64,000 bases of DNA from Chitinophaga sp. (lineage in GTDB: Bacteria > Bacteroidota > Bacteroidia > Chitinophagales > Chitinophagaceae), in NCBI RefSeq assembly GCF_017745275.1, contig NZ_JAGHZS010000003.1, forward strand, positions 676,693-740,692. The letters run 5' to 3'. This document shows, one piece after another, positions 58,280-64,000 of the stretch. The position numbers were made by a program, and so were the translations under genes. How positions within the stretch are numbered: the stretch's first letter is position 1; each line of letters starts with the position of its first letter. The notes below the pieces were generated by a model. That model had not been told where the DNA came from and ran no database searches. It was given only the letters and a program-made list of their open reading frames with translations.

Positions 58280-59035
58280 TCACCTGGTAGTATAGCCACC
58301 ATTTGCAAAAATGGTTTGCCCGGTGATCCACCAGCCATCAGTGACTAAAAATTCCACCAACGGAGCGATATCCCTGATATTGGTCAAACCTCCCAAAGCG
58401 GAAGCCGATTTGTGATAAGCCACAGCATCTGCACTTTCCTGGCCGTAGAAGAAAGGAGTATCCATTGGGCCGGGAGCCACTGCAGTTACCGAAATACCAC
58501 GGGCGCCAAATTCTTTGGCAGCAGCCCTGGTAAAATGCTCCACCGGCGCCTTTGCACCTGCATAGGTAGAATAGTAACCCGTAAATGCTGCCAGCAGGGA
58601 GGTAACAATGGTATTGATTTTTCCACCATCGTTTATTTTCTTTCCGGCTTCCTGGATGAAGAAATAGGCTACTTTGGCGTTGATGGCACTCATACTGTCG
58701 TATTCTTCCTCCGTTGTATCTGCAAAAGGCTTTTTCAATACTTTGCCTACGGTATTGATCGCAATATCAATGCCTCCAAATTTCCCGATAGTGGCATCAA
58801 AAAGTTGGGTGATGTTTTTCACATCTGTTAAATCTGCCTGGAACAAAAATGCTTCTCCACCTGCATGGGTAATATCTGCCAAAGTTTTTTCAGCATCTGC
58901 CCTGGTACTGGCGCTATTGTAGTGAATAGCCACCTTTGCACCCTTAGCTGCAAAATCGCGGCTCAATAAGCCTCCCAGATTTTTTGCGCCGCCAGCAATC
59001 AGGACTACTTTCCCTTTTAAATCGTTTCTCGCCAT
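58280..59035 (-). CDS. Short-chain dehydrogenase/reductase (SDR)
   Basis: 251 residues. The cofactor motif is GGAKNLGGLLS, a variant of TGxxxGIG. INTVGKVLKK replaces the NNAG motif; TIVTSLLAAFTGYYSTYAGAK gives catalytic Ser, Tyr and Lys. The C-terminus WITGQTIFANGGYTTR is of the FabG-like type. It lies 57 bases after a small AraC-type gene on the same strand, which may regulate it. Substrate unknown. Confidence 0.88.
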   Translation of the reverse strand: MARNDLKGKVVLIAGGAKNLGGLLSRDFAAKGAKVAIHYNSASTRADAEKTLADITHAGGEAFLFQADLTDVKNITQLFDATIGKFGGIDIAINTVGKVLKKPFADTTEEEYDSMSAINAKVAYFFIQEAGKKINDGGKINTIVTSLLAAFTGYYSTYAGAKAPVEHFTRAAAKEFGARGISVTAVAPGPMDTPFFYGQESADAVAYHKSASALGGLTNIRDIAPLVEFLVTDGWWITGQTIFANGGYTTR

Positions 59036-59092
59036 TTTATTTGCTTTTTTGATGTTTAAAATTGATGTAGCAAAGGTGGCAAGACGATAGGG

Positions 59093-59491
59093 TTACTTCG
59101 TGGTGAACTTTTCGGAACTTTTATTTTCTTTCTGGAATTCTCCGGGAGTTTGACCCACCATTTTTTTGAAGAATTTGGAGAAGTTAGAAGGGTCGTAAGT
59201 TAATGTGGTGGCAATGTCTGCCACAGATTTATCAGTTGTTAGCAGCATTTGTTTCGCCTTCTCAATTATTTTGACGTCATAAAAATGACAAGGATGATGG
59301 CCTGTTTCCTGTTGAATGATATCCGTTAAATGTTTGTGAGACAAAAACAATTCACTGGCAATCTGGTTGATTTCCATAAAGTCAGCTACGTGCCCGGAAA
59401 CAACGTCAGCAATATGCTTATCCAAAAACTGAAAATAGTTTTGGGTAATTTCTTTGCTTCTTTTTAATATGTGCTGATGGGTTTCGCGCAT
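59093..59491 (-). CDS. Short AraC-family HTH protein
   Basis: 132 residues from ATG 59491; the frame runs up to TTG 59518. About half the usual AraC length, with only a helical N-terminus (about 30 residues) before the two HTHs: MEINQIASELFLSHKHLTDIIQ with TGHHPCHFYDVKIIEKAKQM, then VADIATTLTYDPSNFSKFFKKMVGQTPGEF. It has no sensor domain, so it may act constitutively or with a partner. A 16-base exact repeat links its 3' end to its promoter region (59101 and 59546). It is likely to regulate the SDR gene downstream. Confidence 0.85.
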   Translation of the reverse strand: MRETHQHILKRSKEITQNYFQFLDKHIADVVSGHVADFMEINQIASELFLSHKHLTDIIQQETGHHPCHFYDVKIIEKAKQMLLTTDKSVADIATTLTYDPSNFSKFFKKMVGQTPGEFQKENKSSEKFTTK

Positions 59492-59561
59492 GCTTTTCTT
59501 CTTCCTAAAATAATACAAAAGTGTTGTTTTCTAAAGAAACGGGTATGGTGAACTTTTCGGA
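59101..59561 (+). repeat. 16-base direct repeat bracketing the AraC-type gene
   Basis: TGGTGAACTTTTCGGA occurs at 59101-59116, within the last codons of the AraC-type gene, and again at 59546-59561, 55 bases before its start. Similarity continues weakly on the T-rich side. The copies enclose almost the whole gene. Confidence 0.7.
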
Positions 59562-59809
59562 TTTTTAAAAAAGGATGATAGTTTTAGTCATTTGTTTCCC
59601 CCAAAACTGTACCTTCACATCGTTGAAAACCCTTTCTCCTATTACGTTTATAGACTAGCAATAAATATAATAAGTTGTTATCCCCCATAACATTTAGTTA
59701 TCGGTATTATTTGTTTGTGGAATGAGGTTCCCCTATTTTTGATTTACCTGTAATTTTTATAACCAACCACACCAACCACGAAGTTGCGCGTTCCCGGAGG
59801 AATGATTGA

Positions 59810-60592
59810 ATGGAATTTTTACAACAATCTGAATACCTGTCAGTATTGCTTATAGGCCTGGTAGTCGGCTATTTGTCCGGTTTATTAGGTAAAGGAGGCA
59901 GTGCTATCAGCACCCCCGCACTGCAGATATTTGCAGGCGTTAATCCTTTTTTTGCGCTGGCATCGCCTTTACCGGCATCTATTACCAGCACCTTGTCTGC
60001 CACCGCGGTATACCGCAAAGAAAAGTTATTTAACAAGCGGGTGATCCTGTTGGGTGCAGCTTTTGGCGTTCCCGCCACCGTCATTGGATCCTGGTTAAGT
60101 AGCTATCTGCCTGGCAAATCACTAATGATTATGACCGCCTTGTTTATCATGGTAACGGGTATGTCGTTATTGTATTCCTTTATGCGGGGAAAACCAGCAG
60201 GGGAAACACCAGTGGAAAGCGAGGATGTACCAGCCGGCAAACTGGTAGCAGCCGCTTTGTTTATTGGCTTCTTATCAGGACTGCTGGCCAATGCAGGAGG
60301 GATCCTGTTCAGCTCCTTCTTTATCAAAAAATTACGGATGCCAATCAAGCAGGCTTTGGCTTGTGCAGTAGTATTGTCGGCACTGTTATCAATTCCAGGG
60401 GCATTAACACATTGGTGGCTGGGGCATATCGATTGGAATATTGCACTACTGCTGTCGCTTACAGCATTCCCTGCTTCCTGGCTGGGCGCCAAAACGGCTG
60501 TTAAAATGAAAACACCTGCCCTGGAAAAATTATTTGCACTTACCCTTATCGTATTCGGCGTATACGATATCTTCTTTACAATCTGGAAATAA
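59810..60592 (+). CDS. TauE/SafE-family sulfite/sulfonate exporter-like membrane protein
   Basis: 260 residues, eight hydrophobic helices in two halves. Family motifs are VVGYLSGLLGKGGSAISTPAL in the first half and FLSGLLANAGGILFSSFFI in the second. ATG 59810 is preceded at nine bases by GGAGG, an unusually good Shine-Dalgarno site for this genome; the nearby ATG 59802 is out of frame. It probably moves an anion such as sulfite or an organosulfonate across the inner membrane. Its stop directly touches that of the convergent gene. Confidence 0.88.
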   Translation: MEFLQQSEYLSVLLIGLVVGYLSGLLGKGGSAISTPALQIFAGVNPFFALASPLPASITSTLSATAVYRKEKLFNKRVILLGAAFGVPATVIGSWLSSYLPGKSLMIMTALFIMVTGMSLLYSFMRGKPAGETPVESEDVPAGKLVAAALFIGFLSGLLANAGGILFSSFFIKKLRMPIKQALACAVVLSALLSIPGALTHWWLGHIDWNIALLLSLTAFPASWLGAKTAVKMKTPALEKLFALTLIVFGVYDIFFTIWK

Positions 60593-60949
60593 TTACGCGT
60601 GGGCTTTCATCTTATGAATAGCTTCCTGTTCAAATGGCGGCAGTGAACTTACCGTCAACTCATAAGCATTCAACAAATAATTTTCCAGCTCCTGTTCTGG
60701 TAACAGGTCTTCCTGTTTTAGTTGTATCCAGTGATACCTTGCCAACTGTGGAGCTGGCACTATCCCAGGCCTCGAAATTAACTGATGAAATTGGGCAGAA
60801 CTGCATTTAAACGACAACCAGTAAGGCGGTTCGAGAGACATCATGCAGAATAACTTTTCACCAACATAAAAACGCAATTCATTCTCCCACTTGTTTTCAG
60901 CGGAAACTGCCGGAAGCGAACGGCACACATTGAGGGTATGATCAAACAT
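60593..60949 (-). CDS. MmcQ/YjbR-family protein
   Basis: 118 residues with the small CyaY/YjbR fold pattern: FYVGEKLFCMMSLEPPYWLSFKC, FHQLISRPGIVPAPQLARYHWI and ELENYLLNAYELTVSSLP. The W-x-x-F and P-x-x-A-R-x-x-W positions match the family. Possibly DNA-binding by analogy with YjbR structures; no function is established. It converges with TauE/SafE with no gap. Confidence 0.85.
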   Translation of the reverse strand: MFDHTLNVCRSLPAVSAENKWENELRFYVGEKLFCMMSLEPPYWLSFKCSSAQFHQLISRPGIVPAPQLARYHWIQLKQEDLLPEQELENYLLNAYELTVSSLPPFEQEAIHKMKAHA

Positions 60950-61354
60950 AGCAGCAGGTTTTAAGAATAATATTATACAACCCGTTTTTTTAAGACGGTT
61001 ATTTATACCAATAGTTTATAGGCACAGGCTAACATATGAAAATATGAAGCATGTGTGGTTAATGTAACGTTAAGCTGTAAATAGTGAATGAAACTGCTGT
61101 ATAAAAATAAGAAATAAAATGCAATCGCGAATGTTAAAAAGTAAGGCGGTGTTGGGTTATTAATCAAAATTTAATAGACTAAGTTGATTTTGTCCTGAAA
61201 TAGGGACTAGACGAATTATACTAATTAAATATTTTAATAATTTAAAGAAGATGAGCGAAGACTGTAGCGGGTAAATGCTACGGCCTTCGCTCATCTTCAT
61301 AAATCAAAAAATAAAATCAGTTTAATCCTGTTCTACAGACAAAATCCGCCTGGA
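60950..61354. other. AT-rich 405-base gap
   Basis: No reading frame of note. It holds the presumed promoter of the MmcQ-like gene on its left side and the hairpin at 61247-61298 on its right. The middle (about 61000-61240) is AT-rich without a repeat that I can see. Confidence 0.5.
61247..61298. repeat. Short hairpin H with GCGAAGA core, terminator of the DUF885 gene
   Basis: A perfect 14-bp stem GAAGATGAGCGAAG / CTTCGCTCATCTTC (61247-61260, 61285-61298). An inner stem GTAGC / GCTAC (61264-61268, 61277-61281) closes the loop. It lies 56 bases after the stop of the leftward DUF885 gene. It has the AGCGAAGA core of the long repeats but no heptamer tracts, so it may be a core-only version. Confidence 0.7.
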
Positions 61355-63142
61355 TTATCTGTTTTCCGCCCAACGCGCCATTTTCTGTTCCAGTACGGAA
61401 AGAGGAACGCAACCATCTTTCAGCAATTCATCATGAAAAGCTGATAAGCTGAATTTGCCGCCCAGTTCTTTCGTGTATTTATTCCGCAGTTCATGGATCT
61501 TCAGTTCTCCGATTTTGTACGAGAGGGCTTGCCCGGGAATCGCCATATACCGCTCTATTTCAGCGGTAGCCTCCTGTGTGGATAACGGTTCATTGTCCAT
61601 CATATATTTGATGGCTTGCTCACGGGTCCAGCCTTTGGCGTGTAAACCAACATCCACGACTAAACGAATAGCGCGGTGTATTTCATCGGTTAACCGGCCG
61701 AAGTACATGTAAGGATCTGTGTACAGGCCCAGTTCTTTACCTAAACTTTCGCAATACAGGGCATATCCTTCGCCATAGGCGCCGATCCAGGAGAAGCGGC
61801 GGAATTTAGGCAGGGAATCATTTTCCTGTTGCAGTGAAATCTGGAAATGGTGGCCGGGAATGGCTTCATGTAAAAACAGGCATTCCATGCCGGTATATGA
61901 AAAGGTGGCAGCGTCCAGGATAGGCACATAAAATACGCCGGGGCGGGTACCATCAGCACTACCTTGTATATACTCTGCAGAAGCGGAGGCCGCGCGGTAG
62001 GCTTCCGTTTGGCGGATTTCGAATTTGGTTTTGGGAAGACGGCCGTACATTTTTTTAACACCAGGCATGATCTTGTTTTCGATCGCTTTGAAAGAGTCCA
62101 GGATAGCGGCGGGCGTTTTAAAAATGCGCAGTTTTTTATCGGCACGAACACTGGCAAAAAATGCGGGCAGATCGCCTTTAAACCCGGTACTGTTTTTCAC
62201 GGCTTCCATTTCGCCGCGGATCCGGGCAACTTCTTTTTCGCCGAGGGCATAAATGGCTTCCGGGGTCAGGCTGGTGGTAGTCCAGCTTTTGATGAGGAAA
62301 GCGTAATAGGCCTTGCCATCTGGAATAGCTTCAATACCACTACTGGTACGGGCCTTGGGCAGGTATTCCTGCTGCATGAAATCCCGCAGTTTGGCGTAGG
62401 ACGGCAGGATATATTTTTCCACGGCCGCAGCATAATCAATACGCAGTCCGGCAATCACGTCAGCGCCCAGAGAATCCGGGATGCTTTTCAGCGGGGCGTA
62501 GAAAACGTTGTTAGCGGTATCTTTCTTTGCGAGGTCGGTCACCTGTGGAATCACCTTTACTACCAGGCTTTTCGGCAATACATACCCGGTAGCAATACCA
62601 CGGCGCATATTGGCGATAGCGGTGTCGGTCCATATGGCAAACCGCTCCATACGGCTCATGAAGTTGTGATAGTCTTTGGCCGTTTTAAATGGTTGGGCAG
62701 AGGAACCAGAGCCCAGTTGCGCCAGTGTTAGCGGTAAACAGGTAAACTGTTGTACCGGCATGAGGTGGTCATGGAACGTCAATGCTTCGCGGTTGATATC
62801 GAATTCCCTTTGCAGCATATCATAGGTGATGCGGTCGTTACCGGCAAGCGCGCTGGTATCTATTGCTTTGATGGCTTGCTGGTAGCTGGCATAAAAGGAG
62901 TCGGCTTTGGCGCGGAAGCCTTCACTGATATCGATTGGCAGTTGGTCGTTATATTGATTTTCGCCGTTTTGCGTGGCCGTTAAAGGGTTGAGGGCCATGT
63001 TCTGATCGTAATACCGGGCGGCCAACTGGTGCAGGGAGTCCTGCATGGCAGCGGGGTTGCTACGATTGGCAGACGGCTGGCAGGCGCCGGCAAACAGGGC
63101 GCCTAATAGTAACAGGTAGCCTTTTTGTTGTAACATATTCAT
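61355..63142 (-). CDS. DUF885-family lipoprotein, metallopeptidase-like
   Basis: 595 residues. The lipoprotein signal has Cys21 in LFAGACQPS. The DUF885 catalytic region carries LFLHEAIPGHHFQ (HExxxGH zinc site), with GEGYALYCESLGKELGL supplying further ligands and RAIRLVVDVGLHAKGWTREQ after it. The length matches the family (about 580-610). It probably trims peptides in the periplasm or at the outer membrane. It is a single-gene unit with terminator-like hairpin H downstream. Confidence 0.9.
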   Translation of the reverse strand: MNMLQQKGYLLLLGALFAGACQPSANRSNPAAMQDSLHQLAARYYDQNMALNPLTATQNGENQYNDQLPIDISEGFRAKADSFYASYQQAIKAIDTSALAGNDRITYDMLQREFDINREALTFHDHLMPVQQFTCLPLTLAQLGSGSSAQPFKTAKDYHNFMSRMERFAIWTDTAIANMRRGIATGYVLPKSLVVKVIPQVTDLAKKDTANNVFYAPLKSIPDSLGADVIAGLRIDYAAAVEKYILPSYAKLRDFMQQEYLPKARTSSGIEAIPDGKAYYAFLIKSWTTTSLTPEAIYALGEKEVARIRGEMEAVKNSTGFKGDLPAFFASVRADKKLRIFKTPAAILDSFKAIENKIMPGVKKMYGRLPKTKFEIRQTEAYRAASASAEYIQGSADGTRPGVFYVPILDAATFSYTGMECLFLHEAIPGHHFQISLQQENDSLPKFRRFSWIGAYGEGYALYCESLGKELGLYTDPYMYFGRLTDEIHRAIRLVVDVGLHAKGWTREQAIKYMMDNEPLSTQEATAEIERYMAIPGQALSYKIGELKIHELRNKYTKELGGKFSLSAFHDELLKDGCVPLSVLEQKMARWAENR

Positions 63143-63192
63143 TTATGTGGGTGGTGAATAAAGGGTAATTTACCGTTTTCTCTAAAGAAAAA

Positions 63193-63218
63193 AAGCATTC
63201 CGAAGAATCGGAATGCTT
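63193..63218 (-). terminator. Intrinsic terminator of the DUF1080 gene
   Basis: A perfect 11-bp stem AAGCATTCCGA / TCGGAATGCTT (63193-63203, 63208-63218) with AGAA loop. An A-run at 63187-63194 reads as a U-run on the leftward transcript. It lies 40 bases after the DUF1080 stop codon. Confidence 0.8.
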
Positions 63219-63257
63219 ATTTAGAACAGTGAACAATGAAAAAAAAGATAAATAATA

Positions 63258-64000
63258 TTATTTAAGAATTTTTATGCGAATACTCTTGAAAGAAACCTCA
63301 TTGCCATGATCCTGTAACAGGATATGCCCTTCCGGCCACAAACCAAAATTCTTCCAGTTTTTATACTTGCTGATCGCCACCAGATCCTTGAAAGCCTGGG
63401 ACCCCCGCTCATATTCCAGCACCTTAAATCCATTTAACCAATGTTCTACGTGGTTATTTGGATACACAATAATACGACCTTTGTTCCATTCTCCAATAGG
63501 ATTAATGGCTCGTTTTTCCTGTTTTCTTGTCATGAGGTCGTAAAGACTTGCTAACGTGCGGTTTCCGTCGCGTCCTAATTTTGCATCCGGATGCTTTTCG
63601 TCGTCTAAAACCTGGTATTCCAGGCCAATAGCCGACTTACCACCGGTTTCATAGGTTTCGCTCACGAAGTATTTTACGCCACTATTGGCGCCAGGCGTGA
63701 GTTTGAAGGTAAATTCCAGCTCAAAAGCGCCGTACTGTTTATCGGTGATGATGTCACCACCGCTGCCTTCCTCATCTCCTGTAGAATTGCCAATGGTCAG
63801 CACACCATTTTCCATGTGCCAGCCTTTGGTAGGGAAATCTTTCTTGTAAACGCCTCTCCAGCCTTTGGAGGTCTTGCCATCCCATAATAACTGGTAGCCG
63901 TTTTTCTTTTCCTGCCCGGAAATGGTGTTGTCCACATTATTCACCACGTAGATATTGTCGTACGGTGAATACTGGGAGGCAGACGGGTTTTCTATGATCC
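63258..64000 (-). CDS. DUF1080 (3-keto-disaccharide hydrolase-like) protein, 5' end cut by the window
   Basis: The frame stays open from the stop at 63258 to the window edge, about 247 residues visible. The GTG at 63947 is internal: upstream residues read [11 protein letters not shown] without a stop, so the start and any signal peptide lie beyond the window. Fold motifs of the laminin-G-like DUF1080 domain are present: [48 protein letters not shown] and [20 protein letters not shown]. Members bind or cleave glycans, some acting on 3-keto-sugars. A terminator follows the gene. Confidence 0.88.
   Translation of the reverse strand, partial: IIENPSASQYSPYDNIYVVNNVDNTISGQEKKNGYQLLWDGKTSKGWRGVYKKDFPTKGWHMENGVLTIGNSTGDEEGSGGDIITDKQYGAFELEFTFKLTPGANSGVKYFVSETYETGGKSAIGLEYQVLDDEKHPDAKLGRDGNRTLASLYDLMTRKQEKRAINPIGEWNKGRIIVYPNNHVEHWLNGFKVLEYERGSQAFKDLVAISKYKNWKNFGLWPEGHILLQDHGNEVSFKSIRIKILK

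Noticed and set aside
1..64000. tRNA, rRNA, IS element or prophage
   Set aside because: None was seen on either strand: no transposase, integrase, capsid or tail proteins, and no cloverleaf or rRNA-like sequence noticed; a tRNAscan or Rfam search was not possible.

Overview
The window looks like chromosome of a Bacteroidota bacterium, most likely a Chitinophaga-type member of the Chitinophagaceae. The evidence is two SusC/SusD pairs, a hybrid two-component regulator of a polysaccharide locus, lipoproteins with short lipoboxes, promoters resembling the Bacteroidota TTTG / TAnnTTTG type, few Shine-Dalgarno sites, and many one-component and ECF-sigma regulators. I saw no rRNA, tRNA, CRISPR array, transposase or phage gene. 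The species assignment is inference.

Layout. 1-5.9 kb: a PI-PLC-like lipoprotein, an ECF41-type sigma factor in frame with a small membrane protein, an exported esterase, an acyltransferase, a GNAT enzyme and an AraC regulator. 6-10.1 kb: an exported SAM hydroxide adenosyltransferase (DUF62) directly followed by a TonB-dependent receptor, then a small barrel protein. 10.2-22.9 kb: a complete polysaccharide utilisation locus on the minus strand (hybrid regulator, SusC, SusD, GH30 endo-galactanase-like enzyme, GH35 beta-galactosidase), which I predict acts on beta-1,6-galactan such as arabinogalactan side chains. A set of AGGGGGTA octamers in front of susC is the best candidate operator. 22.9-31.5 kb: DinB-like, LytTR two-component, ECF sigma with membrane partner, DUF1697, SMI1/KNR4, DUF4184, YceI and DEAD-box helicase genes, and a translationally coupled GNAT-like/HTH gene pair that resembles a toxin-antitoxin module. 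31.5-38.2 kb: a MarR-DoxX-YceI operon with a divergent DinB gene sharing an ACAACTGTT operator, two SDR/DinB genes, a GH78-like enzyme and a TMEM220 homologue. 38.8-45.5 kb: a second SusC/SusD pair with a cytochrome-c/FG-GAP lipoprotein.

45.9-56.7 kb holds a full ebo cluster (eboA-F). This conserved set is known from cyanobacteria, Bacteroidota and algal endosymbionts, where it is linked to making or moving a small secondary metabolite. Here it is split into eboABC and eboDEF by a convergent TPR histidine kinase/LuxR response regulator pair, and a further membrane-protein gene follows eboF by 6 bases. The right end carries a Gfo/Idh/MocA oxidoreductase, an SDR with AraC regulator, TauE/SafE, an MmcQ-like protein, a DUF885 peptidase-like lipoprotein and a DUF1080 protein cut by the window edge.

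The most unusual signal is a family of very long intergenic inverted repeats (arms about 43-54 bp, often perfect) at 28950, 33816, 37698, 43875 and 48839, with degenerate relatives at 38594 and 54557 and a short one at 61247. Their outer arms are tandem 7-base units (AGCnnAA, TTTTAGC or GAATTAC types). Most carry an AGCGAAGAT-like core next to the loop. They abut or overlap stop codons, and in one case encode the last residues of a protein.
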